A stretch of DNA of 64,000 bases. Origin: Streptomyces sp. CB02366. Lineage in GTDB: Bacteria; Actinomycetota; Actinomycetes; Streptomycetales; Streptomycetaceae. Within the stretch, counting starts at the first letter, position 1; each line of letters opens with the position of its first letter. The stretch is taken from contig NZ_LIVT01000010.1 in the NCBI RefSeq assembly GCF_001905905.1, positions 62,001-126,000 of the forward strand, in the 5' to 3' direction. Below the pieces are notes generated by a model. The model saw only the letters and a list, made by a program, of their open reading frames with translations, did no database searches and was not told where the DNA came from. Shown in pieces: positions 42,173 through 51,316 of this stretch. Position numbers and translations under genes: made by a program.

Positions 42173-42904
42173 GGCGGCGGCAACTCCTTGAACGATCGGA
42201 CTGCGGGCTTCGGACGTCGGGCCCCGGGCGTGGTGTAAAGCCGCCCTAAGGGTGTGTCAGCGGCCTTAGGCTACCGAGCCGCCCCGCCCGGCCCGCACCC
42301 GACCCGCCCCTACGCGCCCCGCCTCTTCCCCGGCGGGGCCCGGCACGCCCCCCGCGGGGGCCGCCGGAGGCGTGCCGGGCGGCCCCGCGCCGGGGCCGGG
42401 CGCTCCGGCGGCCGGGTACGAGACGTCCGGCCGGCGGGGGGTGCGCGGCGTTCCACCGGCGGGGGCGACATGCGCCGTTCATCTATTCAGCGTGATCAAT
42501 TCTTCCGCCCGCGCCTTCTGCCCGCGTCCCGGCTTCTTCGCCTTTCCGGCTTCGCGGCGGAAAGGAACCGGGTCGCATGTGGCTTGATCAATTTCATTGC
42601 GGCCGGACAGTTTCGTCCGTACGAGTGATCGATCCTCGAACGGAGCAGGGAAAGATCACAGTCGCGAAACCGGCAAAACGGGACTTTCGCCCTCTTCTGT
42701 GGGGCTTCCGGGCTGTGCGAGATGGACGTTTCGCCTCGGTCGCACACCGGCTCCGACCTGCGAATACCGCCCTCCGGAAGCCTTCCGCAGCACGTCCGTG
42801 TCGCTGTTGTCAAGCCCCGAGATATGCCCTGACCTGCGAAAACGCCATTCAGGAGATGCGATTCTCGTGTTACTCTGGATAGCCACGGAAGGGGTACCTG
42901 TCAC
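42173..42904. other. Long region upstream of carD
   Basis: 732 bases with no convincing gene. The left part holds a GC-rich inverted repeat with 12-bp arms (42338-42349 and 42369-42380). From about 42480 to 42900 the sequence is noticeably less GC-rich than the window (GTTACTCTGGATAGCC near 42870) and probably holds the carD promoter and a long 5' leader. GAAGGGG precedes the carD start. Confidence 0.6.
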
Positions 42905-43387
42905 ATGACGTTCAAGGTTGGCGACACCGTGGTCTATCCCCATCACGGGGCCGCGCTGATCGAGGCTATCGAAACTCGCCAGATCAAAGGCGTGGACAAG
43001 ACCTACTTGGTGCTCAAGGTCGCCCAGGGCGACTTGACGGTTCGTGTGCCGGCGGACAATGCGGAGTTCGTGGGCGTGCGCGACGTGGTCGGGCAGGACG
43101 GGCTGGACCGGGTCTTCGAGGTGCTGCGCGCACCGTATGCCGAAGAGCCGACGAACTGGTCCCGGCGTTACAAGGCGAATCTCGAGAAGCTCGCCTCCGG
43201 CGATGTCATCAAGGTCGCGGAAGTCGTGCGCGACCTGTGGCGTCGGGAGCGCGAGCGCGGTCTCTCCGCCGGAGAGAAGCGCATGCTCGCCAAGGCCCGC
43301 CAGATCCTGGTGAGCGAGCTGGCTCTCGCGGAGAACACGAACGAAGACAAGGCCGAGGCTCTGCTCGACGAGGTCCTCGCGTCCTGA
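42905..43387 (+). CDS. carD: CarD, RNA polymerase-binding transcription factor
   Basis: A 160-residue protein with an N-terminal RNA-polymerase interaction domain ([20 protein letters not shown]) and a C-terminal helical DNA-binding domain ([38 protein letters not shown]). CarD binds the polymerase beta subunit and stabilises open complexes, especially at rRNA promoters. Its codon usage is less GC-biased at the start than that of its neighbours. The carD-ispD-ispF order is the normal actinobacterial one. Confidence 0.97.
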   Translation: MTFKVGDTVVYPHHGAALIEAIETRQIKGVDKTYLVLKVAQGDLTVRVPADNAEFVGVRDVVGQDGLDRVFEVLRAPYAEEPTNWSRRYKANLEKLASGDVIKVAEVVRDLWRRERERGLSAGEKRMLAKARQILVSELALAENTNEDKAEALLDEVLAS

Positions 43388-43886
43388 AACCGGCTCACAC
43401 CGGTCATATGAATGTGCCGCGGTGCCCGCTGACCAGTCTTTTTCCCACTGTGTCGTCGGGCGCTGCGGCATGTTCGTACCCCGCTGCACCACGGACGGCA
43501 CCCCGCCGACGCGCTGCACGGCCACCCGGAGGGACGAGGTGTGCCACGGACCCTCGGACGCGCCGGAGCCGTCGCCCCGCCTCGGACCCGGGGGCGCGCA
43601 CGGCCTCGGACGCACGGGTGCGCGGCGTCCCGAGCGCGGCTGCCGGTGGCCCCCGTGCCCGCGGTGCGGTCCGCGTGAAGCGGCGGCCGCCGGTGCGGGG
43701 CGGCCCCCGGTGTTCTGCGAGCCTTGCGCACGACCCGTCCCCGACCGGGTGTCACGGAAGGGGCCCGGTGCGAGGCGGGGCGTCACGCCCGGCTCGATGG
43801 GGCCCCTACCCATGTCGGTCGTGGCAACAAACCTGCCGGACCCCCCGCACCTTTCCCGACCTCTCGGACCCCTCGGAGTGCACCCG
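43388..43886. other. Intergenic region between carD and ispD
   Basis: 499 bases, unusually long for this gene pair. A possible upstream extension of ispD could begin at the ATG at 43812, but the rest shows no gene-like codon pattern. A less GC-rich patch at 43400-43450 (TCATATGAATG, CTTTTTCCC) may be promoter sequence. Confidence 0.5.
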
Positions 43887-44654
43887 ATGTCATCGACGCC
43901 ACCCCCGACCGACCGGCCGCGCCCTCCCCGTACCGCCGCGGTGATCCCCGCGGCCGGACGGGGCGTACGGCTGGGGCCGGGCGCGCCCAAGGCCCTGCGC
44001 GTCCTGGGCGGCACGCCCATGCTGATCCACGCCGTGCGCGCCATGGCAGCCTCCCGCGCCGTCTCCCTCGTCGTGGTCGTCGCCCCGCCGGACGGTGCGG
44101 CCGAGGTGAAGCACCTCCTCGACGCCCACGCGCTGCCCGAACGCACCGACTACCTGGTGGTGCCGGGAGGCCGGACCCGTCAGGAGTCCGTGCGCCTGGG
44201 CGTCGAGGCGCTGCCCGACGACGTCTCCGTCGTCCTGGTCCACGACGCCGCCCGCCCGCTGGTGCCGGTCGACACGGTCGACGCCGTGGCCGCCGCCGTA
44301 CGGGACGGGGCGCCCGCCGTCGTACCCGCGCTGCCCCTCGCGGACACCGTCAAGGAGGTGGAGCCCGCCGGGACGCCCGGGGAGCCGGAGCCGGTGCTCG
44401 CCACCCCCGTACGGGCCAGGCTGCGCGCGGTGCAGACGCCGCAGGGGTTCGAGCGGGCCACGCTGGAGCGGGCGCACGCCGAGGTCGCGCTCGACGGCGA
44501 GGGCGCCACGGACGACGCGGGCATGGTGGAGCGGCTCGGCGCCCCGGTGGTCGTCGTCCCCGGCCACGAGGAGGCGTTCAAGGTGACCCGGCCGCTCGAT
44601 CTGGTGCTGGCCGAGGCGGTACTCGCCCGCAGGAGGGCCCACGATGGTTTCTGA
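43887..44654 (+). CDS. ispD: 2-C-methyl-D-erythritol 4-phosphate cytidylyltransferase
   Basis: A 255-residue enzyme of the MEP isoprenoid pathway that couples CTP with methylerythritol phosphate. It has the nucleotidyltransferase start [19 protein letters not shown], plus VHDAARPLV and the late [11 protein letters not shown]. The ATG at 43887 has GGAG 8-10 nt upstream; MSVVATN at 43812 is an alternative start. It overlaps ispF by 11 bp. Confidence 0.95.
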   Translation: MSSTPPPTDRPRPPRTAAVIPAAGRGVRLGPGAPKALRVLGGTPMLIHAVRAMAASRAVSLVVVVAPPDGAAEVKHLLDAHALPERTDYLVVPGGRTRQESVRLGVEALPDDVSVVLVHDAARPLVPVDTVDAVAAAVRDGAPAVVPALPLADTVKEVEPAGTPGEPEPVLATPVRARLRAVQTPQGFERATLERAHAEVALDGEGATDDAGMVERLGAPVVVVPGHEEAFKVTRPLDLVLAEAVLARRRAHDGF

Positions 44655-45159
44655 GACCCCCGGCGCGGGGACCCCCGCGCCCGTCATCCCGCTCGTCGGC
44701 ATCGGCACCGACATCCACGCCTTCGAGGAGGGCCGCGAGCTGTGGTGCGCGGGCCTCCGGTGGGAGGGCGAGGGCCCCGGCCTGGCCGGCCACTCGGACG
44801 CCGACGTCGTCGCGCACGCCGCCTGCAACGCGCTCTTCTCCGCCGCCGGCCTCGGCGACCTCGGGCAGCACTTCGGCACCGGCCGTCCCGAGTGGTCCGG
44901 GGCCGCGGGCGTGACCCTGCTCACCGAGGCGGCCCGGATCGTGCGCGCCGAGGGCTTCGAGATCGGGAACGTCGCCGTCCAGGTCGTCGGCCTCCGCCCG
45001 AAGATCGGCAAGCGGCGCGACGAGGCCCAGAAGGTGCTCTCGGCCGCCGTGGGCGCCCCGGTCTCGCTCTCCGCGGCGACCTCCGACGGCCTCGGCTTCA
45101 CCGGCCGCGGCGAGGGCATCGCCGGTATCGCGACCGCCCTGGTCTACCGCGCGGGCTGA
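44644..45159 (+). CDS. ispF: 2-C-methyl-D-erythritol 2,4-cyclodiphosphate synthase
   Basis: A 171-residue trimeric enzyme two steps after IspD in the MEP pathway; it forms the cyclodiphosphate and releases CMP. The zinc site is readable as GTDIHAF (Asp and His) plus [12 protein letters not shown], and [14 protein letters not shown] closes the CMP pocket. The start overlaps the end of ispD, so the two are co-translated. Confidence 0.96.
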   Translation: MVSETPGAGTPAPVIPLVGIGTDIHAFEEGRELWCAGLRWEGEGPGLAGHSDADVVAHAACNALFSAAGLGDLGQHFGTGRPEWSGAAGVTLLTEAARIVRAEGFEIGNVAVQVVGLRPKIGKRRDEAQKVLSAAVGAPVSLSAATSDGLGFTGRGEGIAGIATALVYRAG

Positions 45160-45265
45160 CCCGGCCCCGATCCCGGCCCCGGCCCGGGTCCCGGCCCCGG
45201 CCGTCCGCCGGGACCGGCTCCGGCGGGCATCACCCCGGCCCACCCCGCCACCACCCCCTGCTCCT

Positions 45266-45306
45266 GCACATCACTTGCACGTACGCTGAAGGTGCAAGTG
45301 ATGTGC
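45266..45306. promoter_or_regulatory. Perfect 15-bp inverted repeat around a -10 box
   Basis: Arms GCACATCACTTGCAC (45266-45280) and GTGCAAGTGATGTGC (45292-45306) are perfect complements around an 11-bp spacer that contains TACGCT, a -10-like element. A dimeric regulator binding here would cover the promoter of the downstream acetyltransferase gene. The regulator is unknown. Confidence 0.75.
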
Positions 45307-45329
45307 GGCGTGAGGCGGGAGTGGTACCG

Positions 45330-45983
45330 GTGACCAGTGCGACCACGGTGATGACGGAGGCGGCGGACCGCCGGAGCCACGCCGGAACCGGCCCCGGCAG
45401 CTCCGGGACCGCCGCCGCCCCCGGAGCGCCCGAGTACGTCCTGCGCACCGCCACCGCCGACGACCTCGGCGGGGCGCGGGCCGTGATGCTCGACACCGTC
45501 TACCGCGACCTGAAGTCCGGTTACGTGCCCCACTGGCACGCCGACGTCATCGACCCCGAGGCCGCCTACCTGCGCCCGGAGCGCTGCACCCTTCTCGTCG
45601 TCGAGCACCGGGGCGAGATCGTCGCCACCGGGGCCGTGCGCGACCGGGGACCGCAGGCGCCGCCCAATCCGCGCCGGATCGCCGACCGCTTCCCCTCCGG
45701 CGCCACCGCGCAGCTCTGCCGGATCTACGTGCGCCCCGAGCACCGCCGGCACGGGCTGGCCCGGCGCATGGTGCGCGCGCTGGGGGAGTTCGCCGTACGG
45801 GCCGGGGGCTACGAGGCGCTGTACCTGCACACCGACCCCGCCGTCCCGGGCGCCGAGCCCTTCTGGCGTTCGCTGGCCCATGAGGTGTGCGACGAGCGGA
45901 CCCTGCCCGGCGGCGGGCAGGGGATCATCCACTTCGAGCTGCCGATGCCGCTCCTCGGCGCGGAGGACACCCCCGCCCGTTAG
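45330..45983 (+). CDS. GNAT-family N-acetyltransferase
   Basis: A 217-residue protein with a GNAT domain from about residue 35 (YVLRTATADDLGGARAV), the cofactor loop AQLCRIYVRPEHRRHGLARRMV, YLHTDPAVPGAEPFW and the C-terminal GIIHFELPMP. The first 30 residues are Ser/Gly/Ala-rich. The GTG at 45330 was chosen with GGGAG about 9 nt before it; GTG at 45321 is also in frame. It precedes the metal-importer operon and may belong to the same regulon, but the gap contains its own operator. Confidence 0.75.
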   Translation: MTSATTVMTEAADRRSHAGTGPGSSGTAAAPGAPEYVLRTATADDLGGARAVMLDTVYRDLKSGYVPHWHADVIDPEAAYLRPERCTLLVVEHRGEIVATGAVRDRGPQAPPNPRRIADRFPSGATAQLCRIYVRPEHRRHGLARRMVRALGEFAVRAGGYEALYLHTDPAVPGAEPFWRSLAHEVCDERTLPGGGQGIIHFELPMPLLGAEDTPAR

Positions 45984-46000
45984 ATGACAATCGTTTTCAT
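45984..46000 (+). promoter_or_regulatory. Zur-box-like operator
   Basis: ATGACAATCGTTTTCAT has a 7-1-7 arrangement whose outer and inner bases match the TGAAAATNATTTTCA consensus of actinobacterial Zur boxes in most positions. It starts one base past the acetyltransferase stop, overlaps the likely -10 TATAAG (46000-46005) and lies 15 bp before the lipoprotein start. Zinc-dependent repression of the importer is inferred. Confidence 0.65.
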
Positions 46001-46014
46001 ATAAGGTCGCTCCC

Positions 46015-47538
46015 ATGTCCCAGACCCGCCGCCTCCGCCGCGCCGCGCTCCCCCTCGCCGCCGCCGCGCTCCTCGTCTCCACCGCCTGCACCTCCTCCGG
46101 GGACTCCGGCTCCGGGGGTGCGGGCGGAGACCGGCGGCTGAAGGTGGCCCTGGCCTTCCCGCCCGCCCAGGCCATGTCCCCCTACGGCGACGACGCCGTC
46201 ACCCTGAGCCGCCTCGCCGTCGTCGAAGGGCTCACCCGGCTCGACCGGAACGGCGAGGCCAGGCCCGCGCTCGCCGCCTCCTGGAAGCGCGACGGCGACC
46301 GCGCCTGGGTGTTCACGGTCCGCGAGGGCGCGGTCTTCCACGACGGGACGAAGCTCGACGCCGCCGCCGCGGCCCGCTCCCTGACCGCGGCCCAGAAGGC
46401 GTCCCCGAAGCCCCGGGTGCTCTCCGACACCACCCTCACCGCGACGGCCGAGGGCGCGGACACCGTACGGATCACGACGAAGGACCCCGACCCGCTGCTG
46501 CCCCAGCGGCTCGCCAACCCCTCCCTGAGCATCCTGTCCGCCGCCGCGTACGGGGACGACGGCACGGTGGACCCCGCCGGCCACGCCACCGGCCCCTTCA
46601 CCCTCGCGAAGGTCAACGGCGCGGTCAGCGCCACCCTGGAGCGCCACGACGCCTACTGGGGCGCCAAGGCGAAGGCCCCCGGCATCGACGTCAGGTTCGT
46701 CGCCGACGGCACCGCCCGCGCCAACGCGCTGCGGACGAAGGACGTCGACGTCGCCGAATACGTCCCCGTCTCCCAGGCGTCGCTGCTCGGAGACGGCCTG
46801 GTCCACGCGTTCCCCTCCGCCCGCACCAACGGCCTCTCCCTCAACACCGGGCGCGGCGTCTTCGCCGACCCGGCGATGCGCGCCGCCGCCCGCGAGGCCG
46901 TCGACTCCGCGGCCCTGGCCGACGGCGTCTACGAGGGCCGCGCCGACACCGCCCGGGGACTGCTCGGCCCCGGCGTCCCGTGGGCCTCGAAGCTGCGCAC
47001 CGCACCCACCGGACGGACGAAGGCCGCCGCCCCCGCCGAGGTGGCGAAGACGCCTCGGATCGTGCTCGCCACCTACTCCAACCGGCCCGAACTGCCCGAG
47101 GCCGCCACCGTCGTCCAGCAGCAACTGGAGAAGCGCGGCTTCACCGTCAAGCAGGTCGTCCGCGACTACGCGCAGATGGAGGCCGACGCGCTGGCCGGGA
47201 AGTACGACGCGTTCATCCAGGCCCGCAACACCCTCCTGGACACCGCCGACCCGGTCTCCTACCTGGCCTCCGACTTCACCTGCGACGGCAGCTTCAACAT
47301 CTCCCAGCTCTGCGCGCGGCCCGTCGACGCCGCCGTCGACAAGGCCGCCTCCCTCGCCGGCACCGACGCCCGCCACCGGGCCGAGATGGCCGCCGAGGCC
47401 GCGATCCTCGGCACCGACGCCCTCGTCCCCCTCGTCCACGAACGCTTCGTGCAGGGATACGACGAGACCCGCGTCCGGGGCGTGGCCCTCGACCCGATGG
47501 AACGCACCCTCATCACCGCCGACACCCGCGTCGGGTGA
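46015..47538 (+). CDS. ABC importer substrate-binding lipoprotein (SBP family 5)
   Basis: A 507-residue solute-binding lipoprotein: signal with lipobox LVSTAC, then the family-5 binding fold of oligopeptide, nickel and opine-metallophore receptors (LTRLDRNGEARPALAASWKRD, VFTVREGAVFHDGTKLDA). The Zur-box-like site upstream suggests it takes up a metal or metal chelate such as a zinc-metallophore complex rather than plain peptides. It is followed by the fused permease after 4 bp. Confidence 0.85.
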   Translation: MSQTRRLRRAALPLAAAALLVSTACTSSGDSGSGGAGGDRRLKVALAFPPAQAMSPYGDDAVTLSRLAVVEGLTRLDRNGEARPALAASWKRDGDRAWVFTVREGAVFHDGTKLDAAAAARSLTAAQKASPKPRVLSDTTLTATAEGADTVRITTKDPDPLLPQRLANPSLSILSAAAYGDDGTVDPAGHATGPFTLAKVNGAVSATLERHDAYWGAKAKAPGIDVRFVADGTARANALRTKDVDVAEYVPVSQASLLGDGLVHAFPSARTNGLSLNTGRGVFADPAMRAAAREAVDSAALADGVYEGRADTARGLLGPGVPWASKLRTAPTGRTKAAAPAEVAKTPRIVLATYSNRPELPEAATVVQQQLEKRGFTVKQVVRDYAQMEADALAGKYDAFIQARNTLLDTADPVSYLASDFTCDGSFNISQLCARPVDAAVDKAASLAGTDARHRAEMAAEAAILGTDALVPLVHERFVQGYDETRVRGVALDPMERTLITADTRVG

Positions 47539-47542
47539 CCGG

Positions 47543-49273
47543 GTGAAGTACCTCGCCGGCCGGCTCGGCGCCCTGCTCGCCGTCGTCGCGGTGCTCGGAC
47601 TGCTGCCCTGGCTGACCCGGACCGACCCCGCCCGCACGATCCTGCACGCCCGGTACGCCGACCGGGCCCCGACCCCCGAGACGCTCGCCGCGATCCGCGC
47701 CGAGACCGGCCTCGACGGCGGCCCGCGGCAGGCCCTGGGCGACTGGCTCGGCGAGCTGCTCCGGGGCGACCCGGGGAGGTCCTGGGTCTCCGGGCAGCCC
47801 GTAGGGCCGGACGTCACGGCCGCCCTCGGCAACTCCCTGACCCTCATGGGCGCCTCCCTCGCCGTCGCCGTCCTCCTCGCCCTCGCGCTGAGCGCAGCCA
47901 CCCTCCGGCGCGGGGCCATGCGCCGGATCGTCCGCACCCGCGCCGGAGTGGGCGCGGCGGTGCTCGCCGCGCTGCCGGAGTTCCTGCTCGCCGCCGTCCT
48001 CGCCACCGTGTTCGCCGTGCACCTCGGGTGGTTCCCGGCGCTCGGCTGGGGCGCCCCCGGCCAACTCGTCCTGCCCGCCCTCTCCATGGGCGTCCCCGCC
48101 GGGGCGCTGCTCGGCCGGCTCCTCGACGACGCCCTGCCCGGCGCGTTCGCCGAACCCTGGGCACGGGCCGCCGCCGCGAGCGGGATACCGGGGCGGACCG
48201 TCGCCCGGCACGCCCTGCGCCGGACGCTGCCGGGGCTGCTGCCCCAACTCGGCCTGGTCGTGGTCGGCCTGACCGGCGGCGCGGTCGCCGTCGAGACGCT
48301 GTACGCGATCCCCGGCCTCGGCGGCACGGCGCTGGCCGCCGCCCTCGCCCAGGACCTGCCCGTCCTCCGGGCGGCCGTCCTCGTGCTGCTGCTCCTCGGG
48401 ATCGCCGCCGGACTGCTGGCCCGCCTCGCCGCCCGCCTCCTGCTCGGCCCCGCCCTCACCGAGGGCGCCCTGCCCGCCCTCACCGCGCCCCGGCTGCCCG
48501 TCCGCCGCACGCTCGCCGCGGCCGCGCTCGTCCTCGGCGGCCTGCTGATCGCGGTCACCGTCGCGGGCCTCCTGCGCGACCCGCTCCACGTCGACACGGC
48601 CGCCCGGCTGGCCGGACCCTCCGCCGCGCACCCCCTGGGCACCGACGGCCTCGGCCGCGACGTCCTCGCCCGGCTCGGCCACGGGGCCGCCCGCACCGCG
48701 CTGGCCGCCGTCGCGGTCGGAGCCGTCACCCTGGTGCTCGGGCTGCTCCTGGGAGCGTTGCGCGCCGGGGCGCTCACCGAGACCGCGAACGCGCTCCCCG
48801 CCGTCCTCGCCGGACTCGTCGTCGCGGGCGTCGCCGGGCCCGGGCCCTGGGGCGCGGCCGCCGCCGTGGCCGCCGTCGCCTGGGCCCCGCTCGCCGCGCA
48901 CACCGCCGCCCTGTACGCCCAGGAGAAAGCCGCCCCGCACCTCGCCGCCGCCGTCGCCCTCGGCGCGGGCCGGGCCCACCTGCTGCGCCGCCACGTGCTG
49001 CCCGGCGTCCTCCCGCCCGTCGCCCGGCACGCCCTCCTGCGCATCCCGGCCGTCGCCCTCGCCCTGGCCTCCCTCGGCTTCCTCGGCCTCGGCACACAGC
49101 CGCCCGCCCCGGAGTGGGGCCGGATGCTGTCGGAGAACATGCCGTACGCGGAACGCGCCCCCTGGGCCGTTCTCGCCCCCGCCGCCGCGCTCGCCGTCCT
49201 CGGCGCGCTGGCCGTCCTCACCTCGGCGGCGGTACGCGGGCGCACCCCGGCGGGCCTGAAGGGCGCCCGATGA
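47543..49273 (+). CDS. Fused DppB-DppC type ABC permease
   Basis: A 576-residue protein that carries both permeases of a peptide/nickel-type importer in one chain. The N-terminal half resembles DppB (ALPEFLLAAVLATVFA, coupling loop EPWARAAAASGIPG). The C-terminal half resembles DppC (HPLGTDGLGRDVLARL, second coupling loop around AVALGAGRAHLLRRHVLPG). Normally these are separate genes. The GTG start is 4 bp behind the binding-protein gene. The ATPases expected next are missing. Confidence 0.85.
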   Translation: MKYLAGRLGALLAVVAVLGLLPWLTRTDPARTILHARYADRAPTPETLAAIRAETGLDGGPRQALGDWLGELLRGDPGRSWVSGQPVGPDVTAALGNSLTLMGASLAVAVLLALALSAATLRRGAMRRIVRTRAGVGAAVLAALPEFLLAAVLATVFAVHLGWFPALGWGAPGQLVLPALSMGVPAGALLGRLLDDALPGAFAEPWARAAAASGIPGRTVARHALRRTLPGLLPQLGLVVVGLTGGAVAVETLYAIPGLGGTALAAALAQDLPVLRAAVLVLLLLGIAAGLLARLAARLLLGPALTEGALPALTAPRLPVRRTLAAAALVLGGLLIAVTVAGLLRDPLHVDTAARLAGPSAAHPLGTDGLGRDVLARLGHGAARTALAAVAVGAVTLVLGLLLGALRAGALTETANALPAVLAGLVVAGVAGPGPWGAAAAVAAVAWAPLAAHTAALYAQEKAAPHLAAAVALGAGRAHLLRRHVLPGVLPPVARHALLRIPAVALALASLGFLGLGTQPPAPEWGRMLSENMPYAERAPWAVLAPAAALAVLGALAVLTSAAVRGRTPAGLKGAR

Positions 49274-49446
49274 ACGCGCCCGCGCCGCTCCCCGTACGGA
49301 CACACCCCCGCTCCGCGCCGGTACGCACGCCCCCCACCGCCTTCGTACGCACGCTCTCCACCACCTCCGTACGCACACCGGCGCGCGCGCCCGCGCCGGC
49401 CCTCGTCGCCGCGCACGCCCCCGCCCGGGGAGAGGGCGCCCCATGA
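49270..49446 (+). CDS. 58-residue linker ORF, possible remnant of a deleted ATPase gene
   Basis: This ORF starts in an ATGA overlap with the permease stop and ends in an ATGA overlap with the MFS start, so it keeps the operon translationally coupled. The product is low-complexity, with four VRT-containing repeats (PVRTHP, PVRTPP, FVRTLS, SVRTPA) and many Ala/Pro. It has no ATPase motif. In comparable loci the ATPase gene sits here, so it may be the scar of an in-frame deletion; it may also simply be non-functional. Confidence 0.45.
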   Translation: MNAPAPLPVRTHPRSAPVRTPPTAFVRTLSTTSVRTPARAPAPALVAAHAPARGEGAP

Positions 49447-50726
49447 CCCCGCCCCTGCGCGCCCCCGCCGAGGAAGCCCGCCGACGGCCCCGGCCCACCC
49501 GTGAGTCCACCCCTTACCTGCGGCTCCTCACCGCCACCCAGTTCGCCTTCAACCTCGGCTTCTACGCCGTCCTGCCCTACCTGGCCGCCCACCTCGGCAA
49601 CGGCCTCGGCATGGCGGGCTGGCTCGTCGGACTCGTCCTCGGGCTGCGCACCTTCAGCCAGCAGGGCCTCTTCGTGGTCGGCGGCGCGCTCACCGACCGG
49701 TACGGACCGCGCCCCGTCGTGCTGGCGGGCTGCGCCCTGCGGATCGCCGGGTTCGGGTGGCTCGCCCTCGCCGGCTCCACGGCCACCGTCATCGCCGCCG
49801 TCCTCCTCATCGGCTTCGCCGCCGCGCTGTTCTCCCCGGCCGTGGAGTCCGAGGCCGCCCGCGAGGCCGTCCGGCACGAACACGGCGCCGGCGCCCCGCG
49901 CGCCCACGTCCTGGCCCTGTTCTCCGCCGCCGGGCAGGCCGGGGCGTTCCTCGGACCGCTGCTCGGCTCCCTGCTCCTACTGCTCGGCGGCGGCTTCCGG
50001 GCCGCCTGCCTCGCCGGCGCCCTCGTCTTCACCTGCGTCCTGGCCGGCCACGCCCTCCTGATGCCGCGGACGGTCCCCGGCGCCGCCCCCCGCACGGACC
50101 GGCCGGAGCCGCCGGCCTGGCGGGCGGTGTTCGCCAACCGGGCGTTCCTGCTGCTCTGCGTCGCCTACAGCAGCTACCTCGTCGCGTACAACCAGCTCTA
50201 CCTCTCGCTGCCCGCCGAGGTGGAACGGGCCACCGGTTCGCAGGCCGCGCTCGGCTGGCTCTTCGCCCTGTCCTCGCTGCTCGTCGTCGCCCTCCAGTGG
50301 CCGCTGACCCGCTGGTCCGCCCGCCGCCTCGCCCCGCGCACCGCGCTGGCCACCGGCCTCGCGGCGGTCGCCACCGGATTCGCCGCCGTGCCGCTCACGC
50401 CCGCGGGCCCCGGCGGCCTGCTGCCCGCCGCCGCGTTCGTCGTCCTGCTGACCCTGGGCCAGATGCTGCTGGTCCCCGCCGCCCGCGGCCTGGTCCCGGA
50501 CCTGGTCGAGGACCGCAGGCTCGGGCTCGCCACCGGCGCGCTGTCCTCCGTGTCCGGGTTCGCCGTCCTCGGGGGCAGCGCGGCGACCGGCGCCCTGCTC
50601 GACGCGCCCGCGCCCGTGCGGTGGGCGGTGCTCGCGACGGTCCCGCTGGCCGGGGCGGCCCTGGCGTTCACCCTTCCGGCGGGATGCGGCCGAAAGGAAC
50701 CGGGAGCGCGCGCGGTCCCCGGGTAG
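49443..50726 (+). CDS. MFS exporter (possible metallophore exporter)
   Basis: A 427-residue twelve-span major facilitator with the loop motif GGALTDRYGPRPVVLAG and a long start before the first span. It resembles MdtH/CntE-like efflux carriers. In staphylopine-type systems an MFS protein exports the metallophore that the adjacent ABC importer recovers; the layout here is similar, but no metallophore synthase is seen. The ATG overlaps the upstream ORF. Confidence 0.82.
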   Translation: MTPPLRAPAEEARRRPRPTRESTPYLRLLTATQFAFNLGFYAVLPYLAAHLGNGLGMAGWLVGLVLGLRTFSQQGLFVVGGALTDRYGPRPVVLAGCALRIAGFGWLALAGSTATVIAAVLLIGFAAALFSPAVESEAAREAVRHEHGAGAPRAHVLALFSAAGQAGAFLGPLLGSLLLLLGGGFRAACLAGALVFTCVLAGHALLMPRTVPGAAPRTDRPEPPAWRAVFANRAFLLLCVAYSSYLVAYNQLYLSLPAEVERATGSQAALGWLFALSSLLVVALQWPLTRWSARRLAPRTALATGLAAVATGFAAVPLTPAGPGGLLPAAAFVVLLTLGQMLLVPAARGLVPDLVEDRRLGLATGALSSVSGFAVLGGSAATGALLDAPAPVRWAVLATVPLAGAALAFTLPAGCGRKEPGARAVPG

Positions 50727-50816
50727 GAGCAGTACGGGACGCCGGGACGCCAGGACCGGTCCGGCAGGACCCGGCCCCCGTACCGACCGAACCCCAGCGC
50801 ACAGGAGGACGCCCGC

Positions 50817-51221
50817 ATGACCGCCGCACTCTCCCCCGAACTCAAGAACCTGCTCGACACCCCCGTCTTCGTCAACATCGCCACCATCCAGCCCGACGGC
50901 AGCCCCCAGGTCTCCCCGGTCTGGGTCAAGCGCGACGGCGACGACCTCCTGATCTCCACCACCGTCGGCCGCCGCAAGGAGAAGAACCTCCGCCGCGACC
51001 CGCGCGTCACCGTGCTCCTCCAGCCCTTCGACGCCCCCTACAGCTACGCCGAGATCCGCGGCGAGGCGACGCTGACGACCGAGGGCGGGCAGGAGCTGAT
51101 CGACGAGCTGTCGGTGAAGTACACCGGCAAGCCGTACGCGGAGTTCAACCCGGACTCCGCCCAGGACGCCCCGCGCGTGGTCGTCCGGATCTCCCCGCGC
51201 AAGGTGGTCGGCCGGATCTGA
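50817..51221 (+). CDS. PPOX-class F420-dependent enzyme
   Basis: A 134-residue split-beta-barrel flavin/deazaflavin reductase fold (MTAALSPELKNLLDTPVFVNIATIQPDGSPQ start, then VSPVWVKRDGDDLLISTTVGRRKEKNL, RVTVLLQPFDAPYSYAEIRG). Family members use F420H2 to reduce quinones, biliverdin or aflatoxin-like compounds; the substrate is unknown. A good ribosome binding site (AGGAGG) precedes the ATG. Confidence 0.85.
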   Translation: MTAALSPELKNLLDTPVFVNIATIQPDGSPQVSPVWVKRDGDDLLISTTVGRRKEKNLRRDPRVTVLLQPFDAPYSYAEIRGEATLTTEGGQELIDELSVKYTGKPYAEFNPDSAQDAPRVVVRISPRKVVGRI

Positions 51222-51316
51222 GGCCCGCCGGGAGAGACCGGGCAGGAGCGGGGCGGGGCGGGGCGGGGCGGGAAGCGGCCGGACCGTGACCGCCGGAGCC
51301 CCGGGAGAATGCTCTT

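Noticed and set aside
43404-43755. Small ORFs on either strand between carD and ispD
   Set aside because: They lack ribosome binding sites, do not show consistent third-position GC and have no recognisable motif.
45984-46000. Iron box (DmdR1/IdeR site) before the importer
   Set aside because: The sequence does not match the TTAGGTTAGGCTAACCTAA consensus, while the 7-1-7 TGAcAAT-TTTTCA layout fits Zur better.
45997-49416. A 1,139-codon open frame on the minus strand opposite the importer genes
   Set aside because: Its translation is Arg/Ala/Gly-rich without motifs, and the opposite strand encodes a lipoprotein and a permease with clear family features.
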